Assembly (NCBI RefSeq): GCF_009765785.1
Contig: NZ_LMUT01000012.1
Coordinates: forward strand, 839,551-903,550
Direction of reading: 5' to 3'
Length of the DNA: 64,000 nt
From: Granulicella sp. L46
GTDB lineage: Bacteria > Acidobacteriota > Terriglobia > Terriglobales > Acidobacteriaceae
Shown: positions 49,811 through 57,818 of the stretch, in pieces
Layout of the letters: every line of letters starts with the position of its first letter
How positions within the stretch are numbered: the first letter of the stretch is position 1
The notes under the pieces: generated by a model
Seen by the model: only the letters and a program-made list of their open reading frames with translations
The model's database searches: none
Told to the model about the DNA's origin: nothing
Position numbers and translations under genes: made by a program

Positions 49811-50341
49811 TCCTTTCCTGCTAACCGATTCATCGTGATCGAATCTAAGTATGCCATTGTGCGCTTCGACCGTTCAAATGACATCACAGAGGGTAGATTA
49901 TGGTCATGGTCTACCACTACGTAAAACCCCGAACGGCAAATCGGGGCGATTTCACAAAATTGCTGGGGAGGTTCCCGCAAAACGGGGTTTTGGGAAACTA
50001 CGGATCGTTGTGACCTTGGCCGCAGTCAACTACCGATTAATCGCCAATGTTTCCCATAGCCACCAACCCACAGGTCAGAAGGTTGTCTTTCGATGGCCGT
50101 CTTCAAATAACTGAAGTTATGGCGTTATGGCTCCGGAGATACGACTCTAACCTACAACTCTGCGGTAAGAAGTTTGAAGTTCTTGGAGGATGCTTTGCGC
50201 TCACGCAGAGCGCGGTCCCCACAATGAATTCACGCCGCTCATTGCTAAGACAAAAGTGCCACCAAAGTGCCACCAGAACCAAAAGGGCAAACGAAGGACT
50301 CCGCGCGCTTCGAGTCAACTTATTGATTTATAAGAGGATTT
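49811..50341. other. 531-base gap with palindromic element, copy d, next to tRNA-Glu
   Basis: CAAAACGGGGTTTTGGGAAA at 49978-49997, then CTACGG, is the fourth GAAAACGG-type element. Near the right end, the + strand frame before TGA at about 50330 reads DKSATKVPPEPKGQTKDSAR; short KVPPEP-type tails occur at the ends of tyrosine integrases in this group, and the position beside the tRNA 3' end fits an integrase scar, but stops upstream prevent any firm call. No intact gene. Confidence 0.45.
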
Positions 50342-50418
50342 TGGTAGCGTTACCGGGGCTCGAACCCGGACTCTTCGCCTTGAGAGGGCGACGTGTTAAC
50401 CAGTTACACCATAACGCC
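50342..50418 (-). tRNA. tRNA-Glu (anticodon CTC)
   Basis: On the minus strand the sequence starts GGCGTTATGGTGTAACTGG; the anticodon arm CGCC-CTCTCAA-GGCG carries CTC, and the T arm is CCGGGTTCGAGCCCCGG. The acceptor strand TAACGCT pairs with GGCGTTA (first pair G-T), followed by discriminator A and an encoded CCA. Its 3' end faces the island, as does that of tRNA-Ser at the other end. Confidence 0.92.
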
Positions 50419-50527
50419 ATGAACGGATGGAGAATCCGCTGCGACTTCGTAAGTATAGCAAAGTTCGGACCCGCAAAGAAGCGGATTTCGGTGCGGTGGT
50501 GTGGCGTGACCGACGACAAAAACCGGC

Positions 50528-50848
50528 CTAGATGCCTAGCTTCTTGACTTCGTCGTTGTAGTACTTGCGGTAGAGGATGTCCCATTCCTGGGAGCCTTCG
50601 GGGATGATGCGGCGCTGGGAGGCAATCTTCTGGCGAGCGGCGGCGTCGATCTTCACCTCTTCGAGGAGAAGCTTGGTGAGGGCTTTACGGGCTTCCTGAC
50701 GGATGGTGTTGCGGTCTTCGAGGAAGTCGACTTCGTCAATCTCGGCGAGGGTGTCGGCGACGGTGTGGGCTAGCTTATTGAGCTTGTCGTCGGAGATGCG
50801 GGTGGTGTTGGAAGACTTGATGTCAGGTGCTCCGCGCATGGCACTCAT
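50528..50848 (-). CDS. DUF507 family protein, second of a pair
   Basis: The 106-residue product (RISDDKLNKLAHTVADTLAE, DRNTIRQEARKALTKLLLEE, ending EWDILYRKYYNDEVKKLGI) is a helical, charged DUF507 protein. It overlaps its upstream neighbour by 4 bases (ATGA). The two are paralogues and may form a heterodimer. The function of DUF507 is unknown; it is found in Acidobacteria, Aquificae and delta-proteobacteria. Confidence 0.88.
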   Translation of the reverse strand: MSAMRGAPDIKSSNTTRISDDKLNKLAHTVADTLAEIDEVDFLEDRNTIRQEARKALTKLLLEEVKIDAAARQKIASQRRIIPEGSQEWDILYRKYYNDEVKKLGI

Positions 50849-51123
50849 AGGACCGCCTTGTATTTGCGAGCGAGCTCCTGCTTCACTTTTTTGAACATCT
50901 CGGGGTAGCTGGCTCCTGTTTTGAGCATGTCGTCCTGGAAGGCTTCGAGGATGACGCGGACTTCGTCGTTGATGCGATCTTCGAGGGCGAGTTCCTCTAT
51001 GAGGGCGGCAGAGAGTCGTTGATCGACCACGGCCGGCTTATCGGTCTTGATCATCTTTGTCGCCACCAGGTGTTTGCTGGTCTGGCGGGCAAGGTAGCTA
51101 ACGTAATCTTTCGAGAAAATCAT
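50845..51123 (-). CDS. DUF507 family protein, first of a pair
   Basis: The 92-residue product begins MIFSKDYVSYLARQTSKHLV and ends SYPEMFKKVKQELARKYKAV, with the DUF507 layout of helix, LALEDRINDEVRVILEAFQD and a C-terminal lysine-rich helix. ATG 51123 is chosen over TTG 51129. It lies 27 bases after a thioredoxin-like ferredoxin gene on the same strand; ferredoxin-DUF507-DUF507 probably form one operon. Confidence 0.87.
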   Translation of the reverse strand: MIFSKDYVSYLARQTSKHLVATKMIKTDKPAVVDQRLSAALIEELALEDRINDEVRVILEAFQDDMLKTGASYPEMFKKVKQELARKYKAVL

Positions 51124-51150
51124 GGGCAAAGATAGGGTAGCACGCAGGTT

Positions 51151-51504
51151 TCACTTCTTGCGGTGCGGGCAGTGGTCGGTGTTGATGCAGGCGTCGGGAA
51201 GGCGAAGGCGCTCGACGGGGCGGCCGTGGAGAAGGTGCTCCTGGACGATCTCTTCGGCGTCGTCAGGATCGGCGAAACCGTACCAGACGGCTTCGGGATA
51301 GACGACGAGGACGGGGCCGTGCTCGCACTGATCGAGGCAACCGGCTTCGTTGACGCGGACACGGTGCTTGAGGCCCGCGGCTTTGACGGCATCCTTGAGG
51401 GCGCCGCGGAGTCTCTTGCTGTGTTTGTTGCCGCAGCTGGGACGGGAGGCGGAATCGTCGCGCTCGTTGAGGCAGACAAAAACGTGATGTTCGAAGACTG
51501 GCAT
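51151..51504 (-). CDS. Thioredoxin-like [2Fe-2S] ferredoxin
   Basis: The product (117 residues from ATG 51504; GTG 51519 is an alternative) has the four cysteine ligands of the thioredoxin-like ferredoxin family: C11 in HHVFVCLNERD, C24 in PSCGNKHS, C56 and C60 in EAGCLDQCEHGP, followed by the family motif VLVVYPEAVWYGFADPDDAE. Such proteins are soluble electron carriers related to the NuoE subunit and Aquifex Fd4. The end has two extra cysteines in INTDHCPHRKK and DACINT, possibly unrelated to the cluster. No Shine-Dalgarno distinguishes the starts. Confidence 0.9.
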   Translation of the reverse strand: MPVFEHHVFVCLNERDDSASRPSCGNKHSKRLRGALKDAVKAAGLKHRVRVNEAGCLDQCEHGPVLVVYPEAVWYGFADPDDAEEIVQEHLLHGRPVERLRLPDACINTDHCPHRKK

Positions 51505-51574
51505 AGGGATTGGATGCACAGGATGGGGGGCTGAGATGCGGCAGGGGTGGGGCTAGCGTGCGAGAATATAGGGT

Positions 51575-52036
51575 ATGGGATTTGATGATTTGACAGCAGT
51601 AAAAGATGACATGATTGCGTTCATCGCCGGGCACGGGATGCGGCGGATGAAGAGCTTTGTGCCGGAAGATGTGCCGACGGTTTTGTTCGAGGAAGACGAC
51701 GTGGACGGGTGGAAGGACTTCGTGGAACATGCGAAGGCCGCCAATGCTCCGTTCATTACGATGAGCGATGTGATTTTGGAGCCGGAGGATGTGTCAACGC
51801 TGATCGCGCAGGTGCGGGACCAGGCGTATCCGGATGGGGATTCGGGCGAGCTGGAAGAGGCGCAGAGCCTGATGGGACATGTGGGCAAGACGGGATATCT
51901 GCAGCTGGGATTCGCGCAGGGTGGGGTGATCTTTCTGTATGAGACGGCTACGGAGTGGTATGACCTGTTCCAGGAGCTGATGGAGTCGGTGTCGGAGCTG
52001 GGACACATTATTGTGGATGACCGGGACGAAGAATAG
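51575..52036 (+). CDS. Hypothetical acidic protein, 153 residues
   Basis: The acidic, soluble product (MGFDDLTAVKDDMIAFIAGH) has no membrane segment or known motif; the end GVIFLYETATEWYDLFQELM and ELGHIIVDDRDEE is also acidic. Codon use and length are those of a real gene, and it precedes recJ by 59 bases on the same strand. I recall no family; it looks lineage-specific. Confidence 0.7.
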   Translation: MGFDDLTAVKDDMIAFIAGHGMRRMKSFVPEDVPTVLFEEDDVDGWKDFVEHAKAANAPFITMSDVILEPEDVSTLIAQVRDQAYPDGDSGELEEAQSLMGHVGKTGYLQLGFAQGGVIFLYETATEWYDLFQELMESVSELGHIIVDDRDEE

Positions 52037-52094
52037 AGCAGAGTGTAGGGGATAGAGGGTAGAGCGTAGAGAAGACAGAGCAGGCGGCGCTGCG

Positions 52095-53924
52095 GTGGAC
52101 GTGAAGCAAGAACGGGTGGACGGTTGGTTGGTGGCGGCGCGGGAGAGTGAGGCGTCGGTGGGGCTGGCGCGGGCCTTGGGGGTTCCAGAGGCGATTGGGC
52201 GGCTGCTGATTTGCCGGGGGTTTGACACGGTGGAGGCGGCTGAGGGGTTTCTGCGGCCGGGGCTGGGGCAACTGCATGATCCTTACCTGATGCTGGGGAT
52301 GACGGCGGCGGTGGCGCGACTACGAGGGGCGCTCGAGAAGCAGGAGCCGGTGCTGATCTATGGGGATTATGACGTGGATGGGACCGTTGCTACGGTTCTG
52401 CTGAAGACAGCGATAGAGCGGGCCGGGGTTGCGCTTGGAGTGGTGGCTGATGTGCGATACCACATTCCTCACCGGCTTCGCGAAGGGTACGGGATGCAGG
52501 ATGCCCGGATTGAGGAGGCGGCGAAAGAGGGGGTGCGGCTGGTCGTGAGCGTCGACACGGGGATACGCGCATTTGCCGAGGCGGAGGCGGCCAAGCGGGT
52601 GGGACTGGACTTGATTGTGACTGACCATCATCTGCCGGATGGGGTGCAGGGAGTGCCTGAGGCGCTGGCCGTGCTGAATCCGAATCAGCCGGGAGATGAG
52701 TATCCGTATAAGGAGCTGTGCGGGGCGGGCGTGGCGTTCAAGCTGGCGCAGGCGTTGCTGGAGAGTACGGCAGCGGATGAAGAAGGGCGGGCTCGGTTGC
52801 GGGAGAAGACGCTTCCCTCTTTTCTGAAGCTGCTGGCGATTGCGACGATTGCGGATGCGGTGCCGCTGACGGGCGAGAATCGGGCGATTGCGTCGCTGGG
52901 GCTGGTGGAGTTGCGGAAGCCGTCGCAGGCGGGGCTACGGGCGTTGATGGAGCTGGCGCAGATTGATACGGCTCGGCCGATCTCGGCGACCGATGTGGGA
53001 TTTCGGCTGGCGCCGCGGATTAATGCGGCGGGGCGGATGGATATTGCTTCGGATGTGGTGGAGATGTTTTTGACGCGGGATGGGGCGGAGGCGCGCGGGC
53101 TGGCGGAGAAGCTGCATCGGCTGAATGACGAGCGGAGGGCTAGCGAAGCAGAGGCGCTGAGGGCCATTGAGGCGCAGATTGAGGCTATGGCTGAGGGTGC
53201 GCCGGCTTGTTTTGTACTGGACGACGCAGAGATGGGGTCGGCTTGGCATCGCGGGGTGATCGGGATCCTAGCATCACGGGTGGTGGATAAGACGGGGAGA
53301 CCGGCGCTGGTGATCACGCACGAGGATGGCCTGGCGTATGGGTCGGGACGGTCGGTGAGCGGGTTCCATCTGCTGGATGCGCTGACAGCGGTGGACCGAG
53401 AGGGTGAGGAGAGATTGTTTGCGCGGTTTGGGGGGCATGCGCATGCAGTGGGATTCTCGCTGGTTTCAGGACGGGTCGACGAGCTGCGAAAGCGGATTGT
53501 GCGGTACGCGACGGAGCGCCAGGATGCGGACGAGGTCGTGGAGGAGCTGGCTTGCGATGCGGCGGTGCGGCTGGGGGATTTGACGGAGGAGTTTCTGGCG
53601 GCGGTGGAACAGATGGGGCCATTTGGGATTGGAAATGCGGAGCCGGTGTTCGTTAGTCGCGGGGTAAGGCTTTCGGCAGCGCTGAAGGTGATTAAGGAGC
53701 GGCATCTGCGTGTTGCGGTGGAGGACGTCACGGATGGAAAGAGTTTTGGTGGGATGGCCTGGAGCCGGAGGACGGATTGGGCGGCGATGGCGCAGGACGG
53801 TGGATGGTCGCGCGGAGACCTAGTGGATCTTGCCTATCGACTGCGCAGGAACTGGCACCCGGCGTATGGGGGATGGGAGCTGGAGATTGTGGGAATCCGA
53901 CCATCGGTGCCCGGCAGCGTATGA
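52095..53924 (+). CDS. recJ: Single-stranded-DNA-specific exonuclease RecJ
   Basis: RecJ degrades single-stranded DNA 5' to 3' in recombination and mismatch repair. The 609-residue product has the DHH-family motifs: DYDVDGTVAT (91-100), a segment SVDTGIRAFAEAEAA, and LIVTDHHLPDG, followed by the C-terminal DHHA1 part with ASRVVDKTGRPALVIT and RFGGHAHAVGFSL and an OB-like end. Motif I usually reads DYDADG or DYDVDG, so it is intact. The start is GTG 52095. Length fits the family (about 570-600). Confidence 0.95.
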   Translation: MDVKQERVDGWLVAARESEASVGLARALGVPEAIGRLLICRGFDTVEAAEGFLRPGLGQLHDPYLMLGMTAAVARLRGALEKQEPVLIYGDYDVDGTVATVLLKTAIERAGVALGVVADVRYHIPHRLREGYGMQDARIEEAAKEGVRLVVSVDTGIRAFAEAEAAKRVGLDLIVTDHHLPDGVQGVPEALAVLNPNQPGDEYPYKELCGAGVAFKLAQALLESTAADEEGRARLREKTLPSFLKLLAIATIADAVPLTGENRAIASLGLVELRKPSQAGLRALMELAQIDTARPISATDVGFRLAPRINAAGRMDIASDVVEMFLTRDGAEARGLAEKLHRLNDERRASEAEALRAIEAQIEAMAEGAPACFVLDDAEMGSAWHRGVIGILASRVVDKTGRPALVITHEDGLAYGSGRSVSGFHLLDALTAVDREGEERLFARFGGHAHAVGFSLVSGRVDELRKRIVRYATERQDADEVVEELACDAAVRLGDLTEEFLAAVEQMGPFGIGNAEPVFVSRGVRLSAALKVIKERHLRVAVEDVTDGKSFGGMAWSRRTDWAAMAQDGGWSRGDLVDLAYRLRRNWHPAYGGWELEIVGIRPSVPGSV

Positions 53925-54015
53925 CGTAGATGTCATTTGCGTCTGATATTCGAGGCGAGCAAAAGTTTTGATGCGTCGAGAGCATGTGGTGCGTCTTATA
54001 TACTGACTTTTGCTT

Positions 54016-55257
54016 ATGGCTCAACAAGTTTCGCAACGATCGCGCGGGTGGATATGGCTTCTTGTCGCGTGGGCGGCAGGGATGGCGTTGGTTTTTTATA
54101 TACGCAGCCAGCATTCCCTGGTGGAGGTAACGGCTGCGCGGGCGGAACCGCAGACGCTTACCCAGACGAAGTCGACGAACGGTCGAGTGGAGCCCCTGGA
54201 GAACTTCGACGGTCATGCTCCCCTGCCGGGCGTGGTGGCTAAGGTATACGTCCACCTCGGTCAGGAAGTGCCGATCGGTGGGGCGCTGGTGCGGATGGAT
54301 GACACGGACGCCCGCAAAGAGCTTGCGACGGCGGAGGCTAGCCTAGCTAGCAGTCGGCTGGCGTTGCAAACAGCAGAACAGGGCGGGACGGCAGCGGAGC
54401 GGGTGGCTTCGACGGCAGATATCGACGCGGCCAAGGCGCAGGTGCAGCAGGATACTCGGTCGTTTGCGGCGCTGGAGAAGCTGCAGGCGCAGGGAGCAGC
54501 TTCGGCGAACGAGGTGGCGCAGGCGCAGCACCAATTGACGGCTGCGCAGGCGAAGGTGAATGAGTTGCAGGCCGCGAAGGGTGCGCGGTACTCGGCCGAC
54601 GACCTGCGCGCGCAGAAGGCGATGGTTGCACAGGCGCAAGCGGGAATGGACGCAGCGCAGTCGGCCTATGCGGGGGTAGATATTCATGCGCCATTTGCGG
54701 GAACAGTCTATGCCATACCGGTGACGCCGTATCAGTTTGTCCAAGGCGGTGAAACGCTGGTTCAGGTGGCAAACCTGAAGAAGTTGCAGATCAGGGCTTA
54801 CTTCGACGAGCCGGAGATTGGTCAGTTGAAGGTTGGCCAGCCAGTGTCGATCGCGTGGCAGGCGAAGCCGACTGAGTTTTGGCACGGACATATTGTGGAG
54901 GTTCCGACCACGATCATCACTTACGGTGGAACGCGCAACGTGGGAGAGTGCCTGATCAGCGTGGATGATGCTGACGGGGTGTTGTTGCCGAACACGAACG
55001 TGACGGTGTCGGTGATGGAGGTGCAGCACGAAAACGTGCTTAGCCTGCCACGCGAGGCGTTGCAGACCAAGGGGTTGAGCAATTCGGTATTCCGCATCGT
55101 CGGCGACCGACTGGTCAAGACGCCGGTGACGGTGGGTCTATCGAACAATGAGCGTTTTGAGATCACAGGCGGACTGAACAAGGGCGACCTGGTGGCTCTT
55201 GGTGCAGTGACCGAAGAGGAATTGACCGATGGTCTTCGGGTGAAGGTGCATCGCTAA
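54016..55257 (+). CDS. Periplasmic adaptor (HlyD / RND membrane fusion protein)
   Basis: The 413-residue product has an N-terminal anchor helix (WIWLLVAWAAGMALVFYI), a lipoyl/biotinyl-like half-motif (NFDGHAPLPGVVAKVYVHLG), a coiled-coil hairpin (residues ~100-210, Ala/Gln-rich) and the closing half (GVDIHAPFAGTVYAIPV), then a beta-barrel and membrane-proximal domain. Such adaptors link an inner pump to TolC. The next genes encode a TPR protein and a TolC-type channel, but no pump (ABC or RND) is present, so the pump must lie elsewhere. Confidence 0.9.
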   Translation: MAQQVSQRSRGWIWLLVAWAAGMALVFYIRSQHSLVEVTAARAEPQTLTQTKSTNGRVEPLENFDGHAPLPGVVAKVYVHLGQEVPIGGALVRMDDTDARKELATAEASLASSRLALQTAEQGGTAAERVASTADIDAAKAQVQQDTRSFAALEKLQAQGAASANEVAQAQHQLTAAQAKVNELQAAKGARYSADDLRAQKAMVAQAQAGMDAAQSAYAGVDIHAPFAGTVYAIPVTPYQFVQGGETLVQVANLKKLQIRAYFDEPEIGQLKVGQPVSIAWQAKPTEFWHGHIVEVPTTIITYGGTRNVGECLISVDDADGVLLPNTNVTVSVMEVQHENVLSLPREALQTKGLSNSVFRIVGDRLVKTPVTVGLSNNERFEITGGLNKGDLVALGAVTEEELTDGLRVKVHR

Positions 55258-55262
55258 GTGAG

Positions 55263-56309
55263 ATGTCCGTGACGAGATCCATCATCGAGCCTCCGGTCCG
55301 CGAGACGATACGGCCAGCCTTGGGTTTGAACCTACTGCTCATAACTTTGCTGCTTGGCGGCGGGGCGACAGATTTGCACGCAGGATCGCGGGTGATGACC
55401 GACCGATCGGCGAGTGAACGGGCGGCGGCTGAGCGGGCGTTGATGCAGGGCCAGATCGATGAAGCGGTGGCGAGAGCTCAGCGCCTTGCAGCGGCGGATC
55501 CAAAGGATGGACAGGCGTATCTACTGCTTTGCCGCAGCTTCTATGCCGAGGCGCATGCGGAGGAGGCTATCGACGCATGCACAAGAGCGACAGAAATACT
55601 TCCCCGCAGTAGCGATGCGCAGGACTGGCTGGGGAGAGCGTATGGGATGAAGGCGGAGCGTGCGGGGCCGATTGCCGGCCTTAGTCTTGCACTGAAGGTA
55701 AGGGCGGCGTTTGAGTCGGCGGTGGCGCTAGATCCAGGAAATGGTGATGCGATCAATGATCTGGGAGAGTTCTATATCGATGCGCCGATGATTATCGGTG
55801 GTGGCCTGGATAAGTCCGCTGCGTTGGCGAACCAGGCGATGGCGCTACGGCCGCAGCCAGCGCATCGAATTCTTGCCATGACGGCGGAGAAGAAGAAGGA
55901 CTATGGCACGGCCGAGCGCGAGTTTCGGGCAGCCGTTGCGGTGGCCAACCGAGCGGACGCGTGGAATGATTTGGGTGCGTTCTATCGCCGTCGTGGGGAG
56001 TATGACAAGGCGGTGGAAGCGCTGAAGCAAGGGCTTGCAGTCGATCGAGCCAAGGATGCGAGCCTAGTGGATACGGCCAGCCTTCTGGATAGGATGCATC
56101 GCGAACCGGAGCTGGCGGAGAAGGCATTGCGGGACTACCTCGGAAGTGGTGTGAAGAGCGACGATGCTCCGGCGATCAAGGTGCATGTGATGCTTGGCAA
56201 GCTGCTGCAGAACGAGGGAGATAAGGCGGGCGCTAAGATCGAGTTTGAGACGGCGCTGCAGATGGCGTCGCGCTACGCGCCAGCGAAGCAGGCATTGCAA
56301 CAACTTTGA
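55263..56309 (+). CDS. Tetratricopeptide repeat protein, secreted or membrane-anchored
   Basis: The 348-residue product has a hydrophobic N-terminal segment (ALGLNLLLITLLLGGGATDL) and about six TPR-like helix pairs (AAERALMQGQIDEAVARAQR, AYLLLCRSFYAEAHAEEAID, AWNDLGAFYRRRGEYDKAVE). TPRs bind other proteins. The gene starts 5 bases after the adaptor stop and precedes a TolC-type gene, so all three are one operon; the protein may assemble or regulate the export complex. Confidence 0.85.
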   Translation: MSVTRSIIEPPVRETIRPALGLNLLLITLLLGGGATDLHAGSRVMTDRSASERAAAERALMQGQIDEAVARAQRLAAADPKDGQAYLLLCRSFYAEAHAEEAIDACTRATEILPRSSDAQDWLGRAYGMKAERAGPIAGLSLALKVRAAFESAVALDPGNGDAINDLGEFYIDAPMIIGGGLDKSAALANQAMALRPQPAHRILAMTAEKKKDYGTAEREFRAAVAVANRADAWNDLGAFYRRRGEYDKAVEALKQGLAVDRAKDASLVDTASLLDRMHREPELAEKALRDYLGSGVKSDDAPAIKVHVMLGKLLQNEGDKAGAKIEFETALQMASRYAPAKQALQQL

Positions 56310-56352
56310 GCTGCAGGATTGCGGTTGAGACGCAGGGTTGAGGACCGACGAA

Positions 56353-57702
56353 ATGCGGGTGCGGATGAGATGGGCGATGGGGTGGCTGATACTGACGGCG
56401 TTTGCCGCAGGCGCCTCGGCGCAGATATCGCTGGGCACGGCGGTCGATCTCGCACTCAAGAACGATCCGAAGGTAAGGATGTCGGAAGCTGCGGTGGAGA
56501 AGGCGGAGGCGGCGCTGGAAGAGACGAAGGATGTTTATGTACCGACGCTGAGCGCGAATGCCGGATATGGACAGGGGTTTGGTGTTCCGACAAGCTTGCC
56601 TATAGTGTTCAGCTTGACAAGCCAATCGCTCGTTTTCAGCTTCTCGCAACACGACAACATTCGGGCGGCGGCGGCGGGGCTCGCTGCAGCAAGATTTGCC
56701 TTGAAAGACGTGCGGGAGCAGGTAGAAGAGGACGTCGCGGTCACGTATCTGAACCTGGACAGTGACCGGCGAGCACTGGCAGTGATGGCGCAGGAGCATG
56801 GCGACGCGTCACGTCTTGTTACGATTGTCGAGGACCGTTTGAATGCCGGCCACGATGACCGGATGGACCTGCTCCAGGCGCAACGCAAAGCGACGCAGAT
56901 TGAGTTGAACGAACTGAATCTACAGGATGAGATTGCGCAGCTCAGTGATCATCTATCGCGGCTGATCGGTTTGCCAGACGATCGGCTGACGGCGATATCC
57001 ACTTCAATTCCCGCACTACCGAACGTGCAAGAGGCGGCAGATAACGGGAACGAGACAGATAGCCCTGGGGTGAAGGCGGCTCTGGCCGGCGCGAAGAGCA
57101 AGCAAGAGCTGTCCTTCGGAGTGAACCGCTATCTTCTGCGGCCGCAGATGCTTTTCGGTGTGAACTACAGCCGCATCGATACGGGTCAGAACGATTACAC
57201 CCATTACTATCCGTTCCCTCCGAATGCGAGTCAGAACGCCGTGAGTGTGTACGTTGAGTTCACGATACCGATCTACGACCGCAGGCACCAGGACGAGGCG
57301 AACGAGGCTAAGGCCGAAGCCAGTCGCGCGTACTTTGAATCAGAGGCGCAGCGCGATCAATTCCTGGAAGGTCGCAAGAAGCTTCGGCGAAGTGCTGCGG
57401 AACTGGAGAAACGTAGCAGGCTCGCAGAGATTGACCAGGATATCGCACAGGAGCAACTAAAGACGGTGCTGGCACAGCTCTCGGCGGACAGTGGGAGCTC
57501 GAGCGGGCCACAGCTGACGCCCGAGGACGAACAGAATGCGCGGCTGAAAGAGGGCCAGCAGACGATTGATCTGCTGACTGCGCAGTTTCAGCTAAGCCAG
57601 GCGAAGGTGAACCTGCTGCGGCAGACCGGGCAGTTGGAGGAATGGCTGAAGAGTGCGGCGGCAATGTCAGAGACCGCTCCGACAGGCTCTGTAACTCATT
57701 GA
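56353..57702 (+). CDS. TolC family outer-membrane efflux protein
   Basis: The 449-residue product has a signal peptide (WLILTAFAAGASAQ) and the TolC pattern: ISLGTAVDLALKNDPKVRMS, long helices, strand segments such as YLLRPQMLFGVNYSRIDTGQ and NAVSVYVEFTIPIYDRRHQD, and a second helical repeat to the end. ATG 56353 follows GAGGA at 8 bases; the frame open to 56338 (TTG) is less likely. It is the channel of the adaptor-TPR-TolC operon. It is distinct from the TolC-type gene at 35813. Confidence 0.88.
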   Translation: MRVRMRWAMGWLILTAFAAGASAQISLGTAVDLALKNDPKVRMSEAAVEKAEAALEETKDVYVPTLSANAGYGQGFGVPTSLPIVFSLTSQSLVFSFSQHDNIRAAAAGLAAARFALKDVREQVEEDVAVTYLNLDSDRRALAVMAQEHGDASRLVTIVEDRLNAGHDDRMDLLQAQRKATQIELNELNLQDEIAQLSDHLSRLIGLPDDRLTAISTSIPALPNVQEAADNGNETDSPGVKAALAGAKSKQELSFGVNRYLLRPQMLFGVNYSRIDTGQNDYTHYYPFPPNASQNAVSVYVEFTIPIYDRRHQDEANEAKAEASRAYFESEAQRDQFLEGRKKLRRSAAELEKRSRLAEIDQDIAQEQLKTVLAQLSADSGSSSGPQLTPEDEQNARLKEGQQTIDLLTAQFQLSQAKVNLLRQTGQLEEWLKSAAAMSETAPTGSVTH

Positions 57703-57818
57703 TTGCAATGAAGCACGGCTGATGGATTCGGAACCTCGCGGAGTGCCGCAGACGGAACAACAGATGCTGTTGACTCAACCTTTTTCTGGTAACAAAGTGG
57801 TAAACTAAAGGAATTATT

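Noticed and set aside
50121-50160. Second tRNA-Glu-like start (GGCGTTATGG) on the + strand
   Set aside because: Only about 10 bases match the tRNA-Glu 5' end and no cloverleaf can be drawn.
54016-57702. Complete RND or ABC efflux system
   Set aside because: No pump gene is present between or beside the adaptor and channel; the middle gene is a TPR protein.
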